From the NCBI RefSeq assembly GCF_026191635.1, contig NZ_JAKRRW010000001.1:1-64000 (forward strand): 64,000 nt of DNA, written 5' to 3'. The stretch comes from Photobacterium obscurum (GTDB lineage: Bacteria; Pseudomonadota; Gammaproteobacteria; Enterobacterales; Vibrionaceae). Positions 7,589-17,052 of the stretch are shown piece by piece. The stretch's first letter is position 1; every line of letters begins with the position of its first letter. Both the position numbers and the translations under genes were made by a program. The notes beneath the pieces are model-generated. The model worked only from the letters and a program-made list of their open reading frames with translations. It searched no databases and was not told the DNA's origin.

Positions 7589-9717
7589 AAGATCCCTTAC
7601 TGACATCGCTTATCTATGTCAGCCGCTATTATGGCCAGGCCAACTCTCCTGATGCACTGATTGCCGATCTGCCACTGGCTGACGGGCTGCTGACCCCTTT
7701 TCTGCTGCCTCGGGCAGCAGAAACTGCGGGACTTCAAGCCAAGGCGAGCCAAATGGCGATTACGGAAATCCCGCCGCTGCTCTTTCCGGTCATTGCTCTG
7801 CTGAAGGGAAACGACGCCTGTGTGATCCTGAGCATCGACAAGGATAAAAATGAAGCAGAAGTCGTACTGGCCCATGACGACAGCTCACAGCAATGGATCA
7901 GCCTCGACGAACTAAACAATCAGTATGCCGGACAGCTATTTCTTATTAAGAAGCGGTTCCGTTATGACGAGCGTTCACCCGAAATACTGCAAAGTCATGA
8001 AGGACACTGGTTCTGGAGCACCTTGTGGCAGTCACGTTCTATCTATCGCGATGTCTTTATCGCTTCGATACTCATTAACATTTTTGCCATTTCCGCCCCG
8101 CTTTTCACCCGGCTGGTATACGACAAAATCGTTCCAAACCTGGCGTTTGACTCCCTATGGGTACTCACTATCGGCATCAGTATCATTTTTATCTTCGACT
8201 TAGTTCTGAAGCTAATGCGAAGCTACTTCATCGACTTAGCCGGCAAAAAATCAGATTTGTTGCTGTCCGCCAAAATTTTCGGCAAGGTCATGGGGATCAG
8301 AATGGAGGCGCGTCCCCCCTCTGTCGGCGCTTTTGCCCGCCACATGCAAGAGTTCGAGTCTATCCGTGAGTTTTTCACCTCGGCGACTATTTCATCGTTA
8401 ATCGATCTCCCCTTCGCCTTGATGTTTCTGCTCATCATCTGGTTGGTGGCTGGCCCCTTAGCCCTGGTCCCGCTAATTGCAGTGGCTATCTTGATCACCT
8501 ACAGCTTGCTTATCCAGCGTCCGCTTCGCCAGAGTATCGAGGAAGGCTCTCGCTTGTCTTCGCAGAAACACGCCAACTTGATTGAAAGCCTGAGCGGCCT
8601 GGAAACCGTCAAAATGTTCGGTGCCCAGAATCAGTTTCAGTACCGCTGGGAAGAAGCCGTCGCCCATATGGCTAACTGGGGGATCAAATCCCGTCGATTG
8701 ACCGATTCAGTACAAAATACCGCCGGTTTCCTCCAGCAATTTGTCTCTATTGCCATGATTTTATTCGGGGTGTACCTGATAGCCGACGGCGAATTAACCA
8801 TGGGCGGCCTGATTGCTGCAACAATGCTGAGCGGCCGTGCTGTCGGTCCACTGGTGCAACTGTCATTACTATCAACCCGCTACAACCAAGCGAAATCGGC
8901 AATGACAATCATCGAACAGTTGATGGAGATGCCCACTGAGCAAGAAAATGGCAAACGTTATATTCACCGTCCGATCATCCAAGGAAAAATAGAGTTTGAC
9001 CGGGTTAGCTTCGCGTATCCCAACACCCAGTCAGCCGCGCTAAAAGATGTCAGTTTTACCGTTAATCCAGGGGAGAAAGTGGCTATCATCGGGCGGATCG
9101 GCTCAGGAAAAACAAGTCTGGAACGCCTGATTATGGGGCTCTACCAGCCAACAGAAGGCTCGGTACGTATTGATGATACCGATATCAACCAATTGCACCA
9201 TATCGATGTTCGCCGCAACATTGGCTGCGTGCCGCAAGATGCAATGCTGTTCTTCGGCTCAATTCGGGACAATATTACGCTAGGCCGTCCACTTGCCAGC
9301 GACAAGGACATTATGAGTGCAGCCGATCGCGCTGGCGTTACCAGTTTCACTCAGCAAGATGCAGCAGGCCTGGAAAAGCAGGTTGGCGAAGGCGGTCAAT
9401 TTTTATCCGGAGGCCAGCGCCAGTCAGTCGCCATCGCCCGTGCCCTGCTCAGCAAACCACCAGTGCTCTTGATGGACGAGCCCACAAGTAGCATGGATAA
9501 CCGCTCAGAGATGTATATCAAGCATCAACTAGGCAACCTGGCTGACAATGACACCCTGATTTTAATCACCCACAAGACCAGTATGCTGGATGTTGTTGAT
9601 CGTATTATCGTTATGGACAAAGGACAAATCATCGCTGATGGCCCTAAATCACAGGTACTTAGTCAGCTACGTGACGGCAATAGCAACCAGGCAAAAAGCA
9701 CAAGCAAAACCAATTAG
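7585..9717 (+). CDS. lapB: Type I secretion ABC transporter (LapB family)
   Basis: The 710-residue product has an N-terminal C39-like domain (about 1-135) without a recognisable catalytic Cys, as in LapB and HlyB. An ABC exporter membrane domain (about 150-440) and an ATPase domain (about 470-695) follow. The Walker A motif GRIGSGKTS is near residue 505, the LSGGQ signature near 608, Walker B VLLMDEP near 630, and the switch His in ITHK near 660. It would power export of the giant adhesin through LapC and LapE. The start overlaps lapD by ATGA. It is the last gene of the operon, whereas in many species lapB precedes lapC. Confidence 0.94.
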   Translation: MKDPLLTSLIYVSRYYGQANSPDALIADLPLADGLLTPFLLPRAAETAGLQAKASQMAITEIPPLLFPVIALLKGNDACVILSIDKDKNEAEVVLAHDDSSQQWISLDELNNQYAGQLFLIKKRFRYDERSPEILQSHEGHWFWSTLWQSRSIYRDVFIASILINIFAISAPLFTRLVYDKIVPNLAFDSLWVLTIGISIIFIFDLVLKLMRSYFIDLAGKKSDLLLSAKIFGKVMGIRMEARPPSVGAFARHMQEFESIREFFTSATISSLIDLPFALMFLLIIWLVAGPLALVPLIAVAILITYSLLIQRPLRQSIEEGSRLSSQKHANLIESLSGLETVKMFGAQNQFQYRWEEAVAHMANWGIKSRRLTDSVQNTAGFLQQFVSIAMILFGVYLIADGELTMGGLIAATMLSGRAVGPLVQLSLLSTRYNQAKSAMTIIEQLMEMPTEQENGKRYIHRPIIQGKIEFDRVSFAYPNTQSAALKDVSFTVNPGEKVAIIGRIGSGKTSLERLIMGLYQPTEGSVRIDDTDINQLHHIDVRRNIGCVPQDAMLFFGSIRDNITLGRPLASDKDIMSAADRAGVTSFTQQDAAGLEKQVGEGGQFLSGGQRQSVAIARALLSKPPVLLMDEPTSSMDNRSEMYIKHQLGNLADNDTLILITHKTSMLDVVDRIIVMDKGQIIADGPKSQVLSQLRDGNSNQAKSTSKTN

Positions 9718-9954
9718 TCTAGGGGGTGTCCCTCGGCTTTCCACTCTATTCATCACACGCCCGTTTGCTGTTCCCAGTAAGCGGGCTGTGATATACCAAG
9801 CCAACCTCACTTTTATCAAAATAAAGTTGACTTAAAAGTCAATAAACACCAATAAGCACGAGTCCGTCCGTTTTATTTTTATGCATATGGTGCATTATAT
9901 TCAGAGTTATAACAGTTATAAAAATTTCCACGCCAACCGCCAAGGAGTACGGAC

Positions 9955-10815
9955 ATGTTTAACGACAACTGGATTCATGAGCTAGCCAAACTAGACGAAC
10001 GTGGTGAAGCCTGCATCATGGTAACGGTACTAGCAGACAAAGGGTCTGTCCCGCGCGATGCTGGCACCAAAATGCTCGTGACACGTGACAACCTGATTGC
10101 AACCATTGGCGGTGGTCACCTCGAACATATGGCCGTTAAGATGGCACGTGAAATGCTGCTTATCGGAGACAGACATACCAAAGTCGAACACTTTAACCTA
10201 GGGGCCCGGCTCGGTCAGTGCTGTGGTGGCATCGCAACCCTTAGCTTCGAGCCAATCGGCCAGCAGCTAAATCACCTTGTTTTATTTGGTGCTGGTCATG
10301 TCGCCAAAGCCCTGCTCCATATCGTGGCCACACTGCCCTTCCGTGTAACCTGGATAGACGAACGGGAACATGAATTTCCTGACGAGTTGCCAACTGCAGT
10401 CAGAAAGCTGGTCTCCGATGATCCGGTTGCTGAAGTCAAGGATATGCCGGCTAACAGCTACTATCTGGTGATGACCCATAACCACCAGCTGGATTTCGAT
10501 CTGACAAGGGCGATCCTCAACAGAGACGATACCGCTTACTTTGGCATGATAGGTTCGCTGACCAAACGGAAAAAGTTCGATTACAGATTGACAGAGCGAG
10601 GCTATAGCCAGGAAACCATCGAACGAATGACCTGCCCGATTGGGATCGATGCCGTGAAAGGAAAGCACCCGGCTGAAATTGCGGTCTCGGTCGCGGGCGA
10701 ATTAATTGCCCACTATCAAGGGGAACCTCTGGAGCAAAAACGTCCCGCTAGGCCAGATACTGTATTTACAGGTAACGAACAAGAAGCCCCTCTGTCAAGC
10801 AGCAGTATTGCCTGA
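9955..10815 (+). CDS. xdhC: XdhC-family molybdenum-enzyme accessory protein
   Basis: This 286-residue protein matches XdhC, which binds and sulfurates molybdenum cofactor and inserts it into xanthine dehydrogenase. The N-terminal XdhC/CoxI domain (about 10-80) includes the GGGHLE loop. A CCGG motif lies near residue 90, and the C-terminal Rossmann domain (about 105-250) begins with GAGHVAKAL. Length is normal. A strong AGGAG lies upstream of the ATG. No xdhA or xdhB is visible on either side, which is unusual because xdhC normally ends an xdhABC operon. A purine deaminase lies 13 kb away. Confidence 0.88.
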   Translation: MFNDNWIHELAKLDERGEACIMVTVLADKGSVPRDAGTKMLVTRDNLIATIGGGHLEHMAVKMAREMLLIGDRHTKVEHFNLGARLGQCCGGIATLSFEPIGQQLNHLVLFGAGHVAKALLHIVATLPFRVTWIDEREHEFPDELPTAVRKLVSDDPVAEVKDMPANSYYLVMTHNHQLDFDLTRAILNRDDTAYFGMIGSLTKRKKFDYRLTERGYSQETIERMTCPIGIDAVKGKHPAEIAVSVAGELIAHYQGEPLEQKRPARPDTVFTGNEQEAPLSSSSIA

Positions 10816-11034
10816 GCAAAGAATCCCATGCTGTGGCAGCAAATAAGCTGTGTGTGCTGATGAGTCAGGCAAGGAAGTGCTGGTTCTTCCTAGTGTTTAC
10901 AAGGATATAGAAGACGGTGATGTCAAACCCAGAAGTCACCAAAGCGAAAAAAACGCAATGCTACGTTTCGCTCACCCGCGAGAATAAAGAAATTGTGGTT
11001 AAAACTATCGATAGCCTTTGTTAATCAGCAAATT

Positions 11035-11067
11035 AAATCCCCCACCGACAAAATCGATGGGGGATTT
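11035..11067. terminator. Bidirectional intrinsic terminator
   Basis: A 10-bp perfect inverted repeat (AAATCCCCCA ... TGGGGGATTT) lies between the convergent xdhC and glycosidase genes. T-rich sequence on both strands lets it serve both. Confidence 0.75.
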
Positions 11068-11109
11068 ATCGTTCAATATAAAGTCAAAGACTGATAACGA
11101 ATGATGACA

Positions 11110-14040
11110 TTAATGACGAGTTACGCGCATCGTCACCAGATCGGCGGCATTGACAATCCCTTCCACTCCCCCAGCAAACGTATAAGTTGCATTAGAAGTC
11201 AGGTAGCTCATATTAAAGTGGTCAGAGATTTCGAACTGATACTTCGTCCCGGCCTCGAGCGTAACGGATACCGGGGTCGAATATCGCAGGCCTTGCTGCT
11301 CACCGACGTGGCCCATCTGTAAGACCCCTCCTCCCACTTTATTGCCCTGACTATTTTTCACCGTCAGCACTTTTACGGCATTGGTGATACCAGTATTCAG
11401 CTGACCTTGGTTATTACTGTACAAAGCGCTGAAGTCATATTCACCGGACGTGGCGACCGTGAAACTCTGCTTGCTACGCAGTACTCCTTGCGTACCTTCA
11501 ATCGTGACAGTCTCAACACCTTCCTTCAGCGGCTGATATTCACCATCAAACAGCAGCTCCTGCTTCGTGCCAACGCAAACAGGACGGCTTAGATTCGATC
11601 GGTGCCCTTCAATATTGACAGTTTCGGCGACGTAACAAGCATAAGCGCCTTGATCTAGGCTATCGTCATACTTCACTGCAGTGGTCAACGTTTTCACCAA
11701 CTCATTATTGCGGTAAAGATTGACCTTGTTATCCCCTTTGTTTTGCACCTCAATCTGCACCTGCCCTAGGTCATAGTTGACACTCAATACCGGCTCTACC
11801 GGTGAAAACGTTCGGCTATTGTCCGTATCGTAAGGTTTGACATCATCAATTACCGTAATTGTTTGATCCGTTTCGGTTAACTCTCCGAGGCTAACAATGT
11901 ATTCATTGTCCTCCCGGTTAACAGAAACCGTCTTGTAATAGCCAGACAAGCGGTTATCCAGAGGCGGTAACTTGATCGTTACACCATAGCTCTGACCTTT
12001 GAAGCTGAAGTTCTCAAGGCGGATCTCATCGCTGTTTTTCAGAACGGTATTACGCATCCATCCGGTAATAAACGGCTCGACTCGAAGCTCACCGCCCACG
12101 GTTTCAAGACCAAACACCTGTTCTATAACCATGTTCAGGTAGCCACCAACAGACCATAGCTGTCGCTGCGAGTTAATGACCGGGCCATTTAAAGAAGCAT
12201 CTTGATTATAGTCACCATGCAGTAACTGTGATTTCCCCGACAGCCACTCAAGGTTCTCCATATTTGACAAGTTGGTTGCCGCGCCGCGGATCAAAGACCG
12301 ATAGGCATTGTTTGCAGCTGCAACATTCTTGGTCTGGTTGGCTGCCCGCAGGCTATATGCTGTCACAAATGGCCAGATAGCCCGGTTATGATACACAGGG
12401 ATCCCTGGTTGTTGCGGGAAATAAACAGGGACACCAAACTGGGAGTGAGGATAGTTTTGCATGATCTGCCGAGCCTGCTCATCGGAAGCAATCCCGCTGA
12501 TAATCGCCAGTGATTCACCCAGCATATCGAACTTGTCGCTCTGAATATCACCTTTGTTGTCAAACAGATAACTAACGTACATGCCGCTTTCCTGATCCCA
12601 GAAATGCTGGTTAATGGCCGTTTTCAGTTCAGATGCCCATTGGCTATAGCGCGCAGCAGCCGCAGAGTCGATCCCTTCAGCAAGCTTTACCGCCAGCGAC
12701 AAGGCACGATAATGCACCACGTTGGTCGACAAGGCTTTACTCATACCGATGTAGTTGACGTCATCATAACTCCAGCTCGAATACGTTTGCTCACGCCAGT
12801 CAAGGAAAGACTGTTCACCTGTATAGAGGCCAGTGCGAGAATCAAAAGCGGCTTGGCGATCAGCTTCCACCGTATTTTTTACCGCATTATAGGCACGGGC
12901 CGAGAACTGCGCGTATTCCTCATCAGATAATGCAGTCAGCAGACGCTCTGCACCCAAAGCCCATGTAACCCGGTCAGTACTAATAGGCCAGCTTCCACCT
13001 GTCCCCGTATCCTGAATAATCTGCTCGCCATCATACTGACGTTGGGTCTGGTCACGAAAACCCGACAGCTTGAATTCCAGGCTGTTTCTTACACGCTTCG
13101 GATCGAGCAAGGCAACAGATAGATCCGCAGCATACGACAGATCGCGAGTCCAAACATAATGCCACTTAGCGCCCGTTTCAAAAACCTCAGCTTTAATCGG
13201 CTGGTTGCTGTTGTAGCTACCGTCACGGATCTCGGAAACCGCAAGCTGATCCAGCTCTTGTAGCGATAAAGCAAACAGTGCATCAAAGGCAACATCCCCT
13301 GTTACCACTTTCGGGTTTCCCGTGATTTCATTCACATAGAGTCCCTGATCGAGTGCGTCTCGCAAGTCGGCACTGCTCGAGATACCAAACGTTCGTAGTG
13401 CTGCATTCTTATCTTCTACCGAAAAAGTCACCGTCTCATGAGAAGCATCGAAATTGTCAAACTGCTGGCTAACTTGTTGCTGGTGTCCTTTGTGGACAAT
13501 TGCCGGGTCGGTAATCGCATCCTGATAATAGGCTTGTGCCTCTTCCTGTGTCGCCTCGGTAACGATCATCTCGGCGCTGCTGGTATCGGCAAAGCTCACC
13601 GTAAATTTGTAATAGCCCTTGGCAGGGAAAGTGACCTCAGAATTACAGTCTGAGTTCATACATAATGCATTGTCTTCTGGCTTTGGTAGATAAAGTGCAG
13701 CTACCCCGAGTTCTACAGGCTTCAGGTAATTCGTGTATTCAACCTGCCAGCTTTCATTAGCTATCTTGAAGCCATTCGTACCGCGAGCAGCTCGCAATAC
13801 CGTTTCATACTTATTATTGCCCTGATAGACCAAACGAGCATGAGAGGAAGTACCCCAGTCACCGTTAAGGCCGCGCAGATAAAGTTCTTCTGTTATCAAT
13901 GGCACATCGACCACTTCCGGCTTTTCAGTTTTGTCTGGCACTTGAGGTATTTCTTTCGCCGCAGAATCAGTGTTGCTTGATTGGCAGCCAATCAAGCCTA
14001 AAGTGGCCGCAACGGTAAACGCAAGTACAGTTGGTTTCAT
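11110..14040 (-). CDS. Large six-hairpin glycosidase-like lipoprotein
   Basis: This 976-residue protein has lipobox LIGC (Cys19). Residues about 50-160 resemble the N-terminal carbohydrate-binding region of pullulanases (LYLRG, GFKIA, then W). The centre, about 270-720, is rich in paired helices of an (alpha/alpha)6 barrel. It includes WHYVWTRDLSYA near residue 295, like the WxRD motifs of GH15-type and related six-hairpin glycosidases. The C-terminal ~250 residues form beta-rich domains. It probably cleaves an alpha-glucan or other glycoside at the cell surface or in the periplasm. I cannot assign a GH family or catalytic acids with confidence. A LysR gene is divergent from it, and a TGTGA half-site at 14210-14214 hints at CRP control. 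Confidence 0.7.
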   Translation of the reverse strand: MKPTVLAFTVAATLGLIGCQSSNTDSAAKEIPQVPDKTEKPEVVDVPLITEELYLRGLNGDWGTSSHARLVYQGNNKYETVLRAARGTNGFKIANESWQVEYTNYLKPVELGVAALYLPKPEDNALCMNSDCNSEVTFPAKGYYKFTVSFADTSSAEMIVTEATQEEAQAYYQDAITDPAIVHKGHQQQVSQQFDNFDASHETVTFSVEDKNAALRTFGISSSADLRDALDQGLYVNEITGNPKVVTGDVAFDALFALSLQELDQLAVSEIRDGSYNSNQPIKAEVFETGAKWHYVWTRDLSYAADLSVALLDPKRVRNSLEFKLSGFRDQTQRQYDGEQIIQDTGTGGSWPISTDRVTWALGAERLLTALSDEEYAQFSARAYNAVKNTVEADRQAAFDSRTGLYTGEQSFLDWREQTYSSWSYDDVNYIGMSKALSTNVVHYRALSLAVKLAEGIDSAAAARYSQWASELKTAINQHFWDQESGMYVSYLFDNKGDIQSDKFDMLGESLAIISGIASDEQARQIMQNYPHSQFGVPVYFPQQPGIPVYHNRAIWPFVTAYSLRAANQTKNVAAANNAYRSLIRGAATNLSNMENLEWLSGKSQLLHGDYNQDASLNGPVINSQRQLWSVGGYLNMVIEQVFGLETVGGELRVEPFITGWMRNTVLKNSDEIRLENFSFKGQSYGVTIKLPPLDNRLSGYYKTVSVNREDNEYIVSLGELTETDQTITVIDDVKPYDTDNSRTFSPVEPVLSVNYDLGQVQIEVQNKGDNKVNLYRNNELVKTLTTAVKYDDSLDQGAYACYVAETVNIEGHRSNLSRPVCVGTKQELLFDGEYQPLKEGVETVTIEGTQGVLRSKQSFTVATSGEYDFSALYSNNQGQLNTGITNAVKVLTVKNSQGNKVGGGVLQMGHVGEQQGLRYSTPVSVTLEAGTKYQFEISDHFNMSYLTSNATYTFAGGVEGIVNAADLVTMRVTRH

Positions 14041-14286
14041 TAAGTATTCCCTCTCATTTAAGTTTCAGCGGTAAAATTCTGAACCTTTCCGAGCAGGAAT
14101 AGAAATTGAGGAACGTCACTGGGGTATAGATAAAACCTATATTACTCGACAGAAAGGTGACCGTAATCAATAGACTGGCAAATTTGGCATTTATATTGAT
14201 TGAACAAAATGTGATGCTTCTACAATTTTGATTTTCATACCACGTGAGCATGTAATACCAAACTGAACAACAGGATAAGAAGATCC

Positions 14287-15198
14287 ATGGATAAATTACT
14301 GCAGCAGTTTTTGCTGGTCGCCCGCCTGCAAAGTGTCAGTGCGGCCGCCAAAATGGCCGGATTAAGCCAACCAACCGTTACTAGCAACCTCAAAAAACTG
14401 GAAAAGAACCTTGAGGTCAGTCTGTTTGAGCGCAAGGCAAACGGAATGGTGATGACGGAGTTTGGTCAGATCCTGTATGAGCATAGCTCACGCATGCAAC
14501 ACGAATACCACCAGATGATGACCCGGATCAATGAGCGAAAACAGTACCTGTCAGGTAAAATTCGCATCGGCACCGGTGACGCCTGGTGGACATTGTTTGT
14601 CAAGGAGGCTATCCACCAACACCGCCACCAATTTCCTTCGGCTTCGGTGCAGATCGAACTGGGTAATCACCTGTCTTTGATGGAATCTCTCGTTAATGAT
14701 CAAATCGCCTTTTTCATCGGACATGAGATCATTGGTTTGTCCTCGAAGTACAATGTCATATTTACCCCGCTGTTTCCGACCTATGACGCTTATTTTGTCA
14801 ACCCTAGCCACCCTTTGCTTTCCCAGGTTACAACAGAGGCAATGCTAGAAGAGTATCCGTCGATCACTGTAACCTATGACCTCGATAAATATAGCCATAT
14901 AATTGATGACCCTTTTCCAAAACTGGTCGAGAGCCATAAACAAAAACTGGACGAAAGAACGGTATATGAAGTTGACTCACTTTTAGCCAGTATTGATATG
15001 GCAATGGATACCTGCGCTGTTATGCCCTATCCCAATGCAATGACAAAATACCTTAGCCGATTCGGACTTAAGCCCCTCAATATGGACACACCTCCTTTCC
15101 GCGGCACAGTGGGGATCTATCAACTGCCACAGAAAGTATCTGACGAGCACAATACACTGCTAGACCGTATCAAATGCTTGGCCTCACAACACATCTGA
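14287..15198 (+). CDS. LysR-family transcriptional regulator
   Basis: The 303-residue product has an N-terminal winged helix-turn-helix (about 3-62; SVSAAAKMAGLSQPTVTSNLKKLEKN region) and a periplasmic-binding-like effector domain (about 90-295). The gene is divergent from the glycosidase lipoprotein across 246 bases, the usual layout for a LysR protein and its target, so control of that gene is inferred. The ligand is unknown. Confidence 0.88.
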   Translation: MDKLLQQFLLVARLQSVSAAAKMAGLSQPTVTSNLKKLEKNLEVSLFERKANGMVMTEFGQILYEHSSRMQHEYHQMMTRINERKQYLSGKIRIGTGDAWWTLFVKEAIHQHRHQFPSASVQIELGNHLSLMESLVNDQIAFFIGHEIIGLSSKYNVIFTPLFPTYDAYFVNPSHPLLSQVTTEAMLEEYPSITVTYDLDKYSHIIDDPFPKLVESHKQKLDERTVYEVDSLLASIDMAMDTCAVMPYPNAMTKYLSRFGLKPLNMDTPPFRGTVGIYQLPQKVSDEHNTLLDRIKCLASQHI

Positions 15199-15215
15199 TA
15201 GTGAAGTACTCTTTG

Positions 15216-15276
15216 ATACCCCAAGTGCGAATAACATCGATTTTTGTTTCGATTGCGACTTTAAGTGTGGGGGTAT
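15216..15276 (+). terminator. Probable terminator hairpin after the LysR gene
   Basis: An imperfect inverted repeat starts ATACCCC and ends GGGGGTAT, followed by a T-rich stretch. It separates the LysR gene from the bacterioferritin operon. Confidence 0.5.
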
Positions 15277-15392
15277 TATTTTGTATTTGTCACAAACATT
15301 TACTTCCTTCCCTTCGCGCAATCAATAATCAGCACCTATGATTAAATCTGGCTAAAAAATAACATTAAAATGCCGTTTATGGAGGAAGTATT

Positions 15393-15857
15393 ATGCAAGG
15401 CGAGAATCAGGTACTTGGTTATTTAAACCAAGTGCTTACTCTAGAGCTAACGTCAATCAACCAGTATTTTTTACATGCCAGGATGTTCAAGAACTGGGGC
15501 TTAGGTGAGCTGGACAGTAAAGAGTACAAAAAATCAATCAAAGACATGAAGCAGGCCGATGATCTGATCGAACGTATTCTGTTTTTGGAAGGTCTCCCCA
15601 ACCTGCAACACTTGGAAAAGCTGCGTATCGGTGAAGATACCGAAGAGATGCTGCAATGTGATTTGGATATGCAAATGGAGCAACTGGCATTACTCCGAGA
15701 AGCTATCGCCCACTGTGAAGCTCAATCTGACTATGTCAGTCGTGAACTGCTGGAAGATATCCTTGCTTACGAGGAAGAACATGTCGACTGGATCGAAACC
15801 CAGCAGGAACTAATACGAAACATTGGCCTTGAAAACTATCTGCAATCACAGATGTAG
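15393..15857 (+). CDS. bfr: Bacterioferritin, haem-type subunit with altered ferroxidase centre
   Basis: This 154-residue four-helix-bundle protein aligns end to end with E. coli Bfr. The haem ligand Met52 is present. Of the ferroxidase residues, Glu18, Glu127 and His130 are kept, but Glu51 is Asp, His54 is Gln and Glu94 is Gln. The di-iron site is therefore probably impaired. Its neighbour at 15874 has the opposite pattern, so the two likely co-assemble into a mixed 24-mer that stores iron. GGAGGAAG precedes the ATG. Confidence 0.93.
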   Translation: MQGENQVLGYLNQVLTLELTSINQYFLHARMFKNWGLGELDSKEYKKSIKDMKQADDLIERILFLEGLPNLQHLEKLRIGEDTEEMLQCDLDMQMEQLALLREAIAHCEAQSDYVSRELLEDILAYEEEHVDWIETQQELIRNIGLENYLQSQM

Positions 15858-15873
15858 GGAGTAGGTGACGACT

Positions 15874-16344
15874 ATGAAAGGTAACGCTAAGATAATTGAC
15901 TCGCTTAATTCACTATTAGTTGGTGAGCTCACCTCTATGGATCAATACTTTATTCACTCTCGTATGTACCAGGACTGGGGGCTGAATAAGCTTTATGAGC
16001 GTATTGACCATGAATTCGATGATGAGAAAGGCCACGCTTCCCGGATCATCGAGCGAATTTTGTTTCTTGAAGGCACCCCAGATCTAAGCCAGCGTAAAGG
16101 CCTCAATATTGGCAAAGATGTACCTGAGATGCTGGAGTTCGCGCTGCAATTGGAATACTCGATCGACAAAGCTCTCAAAGTCGCAATTAAAACCTGTGAA
16201 GATGAACAGGATTACCAAACTAGAGAAATATTGGAAGGTATGCTGGCAGATACCGAAGAAGATCATGCTTACTGGCTTGAACAACAGCTTGGTTTAATAA
16301 AAAAAATTGGCTTGCCAAACTACCTTCAGTCACAGATGGGTTGA
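15874..16344 (+). CDS. bfr: Bacterioferritin, ferroxidase-type subunit lacking the haem Met
   Basis: The product is a second bacterioferritin of 156 residues when started at the ATG at 15874. That start has AGGTGA upstream and lines up with the MKG start of E. coli Bfr; a GTG at 15865 would add three residues. Glu18, Glu51, His54 and Glu94 of the di-iron centre are present, while residue 52 is Lys instead of the haem-binding Met. The C-terminal helix reads ADTEEDHAYWLE, as in the Pseudomonas aeruginosa non-haem FtnA-type subunit. The gene follows the first bfr by 16 bases, so both are one operon. The pair resembles the BfrA/BfrB arrangement of Neisseria. Confidence 0.93.
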   Translation: MKGNAKIIDSLNSLLVGELTSMDQYFIHSRMYQDWGLNKLYERIDHEFDDEKGHASRIIERILFLEGTPDLSQRKGLNIGKDVPEMLEFALQLEYSIDKALKVAIKTCEDEQDYQTREILEGMLADTEEDHAYWLEQQLGLIKKIGLPNYLQSQMG

Positions 16345-16435
16345 TCTGTTATTGCAATCTGAACAAGTAGATGAGCTACTTTTTCATGAGGAAAATGTTC
16401 AGATATTTATTTAGATTGGTATTACCTATATAAGT

Positions 16436-16455
16436 CCGGGGGAAATATCCCCCGG
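16436..16455 (+). terminator. Terminator after the bacterioferritin operon
   Basis: A GC-rich hairpin, CCGGGGGA then TCCCCCGG with a four-base loop, is followed by a T-rich tract. Confidence 0.7.
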
Positions 16456-16492
16456 ATGTTTCTTTGGGTGTTAGTGTCAACTTATTGCCTAC

Positions 16493-16681
16493 TTATGCTA
16501 TCAATTCACCGAAGCCCACCTGTGGCGTACCGTCGTCTGTATAACAGAGCTCGCATTTCGTTATCTCGCCGCGAGTCTCAACATGTGTATACTTGCCATT
16601 TGCGAATTTGAGCGCAGCGTCAGAACTTAGCCAATCACCATAACCACATAAGTCTACCCAACTAATCTTCATTACTTTCAT
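16493..16681 (-). CDS. Small hypothetical protein (62 residues)
   Basis: I do not recognise this protein. The start at 16681 is chosen because AAGGA lies about eight bases upstream; a longer frame to 16759 has no such site. The product has a CELCYTDDG segment with a Cys-x-x-Cys pair and no signal peptide. It stands alone between the bacterioferritin terminator and the antiporter gene, on the opposite strand to both. Confidence 0.5.
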   Translation of the reverse strand: MKVMKISWVDLCGYGDWLSSDAALKFANGKYTHVETRGEITKCELCYTDDGTPQVGFGELIA

Positions 16682-17052
16682 GATAATTTGTCCTTTTTCA
16701 GAAAATTCATATATGAAGATAAAGCCAATTAGCAAGTTGTCACACCTATACAAAGACAAGCTAGCATAACTGTGATGAATGGCTGTATTTGTATGACCTT
16801 TCCAATATTCAAACAGAAGATTTTGTGCAATGGTTCAATTTTGTGTTCAGCATTAGCTATATCCGCCTACTACTAATGTCATTTCCTATCAAGCCAGCAC
16901 TGTTCAACAATAGTTCTAACTATACTTGCCCATAGAAGAGGCAAAATCTATCCTCAAATTAAGGATATACGCAATCCGCTTACACGATTAGCAGATTACG
17001 TTACAGATGGGGGCTTCTTGATATCGTCCTCTCCGCCATAAAGGGATTTGTT
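16682..17052. other. Intergenic region before the antiporter gene
   Basis: This 371-base stretch holds no convincing gene. It presumably contains the promoter of the small minus-strand gene and that of the antiporter. A weak inverted repeat near 16970-17000 (AATCCGC/GCAGATT, one mismatch) is the only structure seen. Confidence 0.4.

Noticed and set aside
9756..9790. Hairpin after lapB as terminator
   Set aside because: The stem is imperfect and no T-run follows; not strong enough to list.
10920..11024. 34-codon frame after xdhC beginning MSNPEVTKAKK
   Set aside because: No convincing ribosome site, no recognisable motif, and it lies between xdhC and a shared terminator; kept only as a note.
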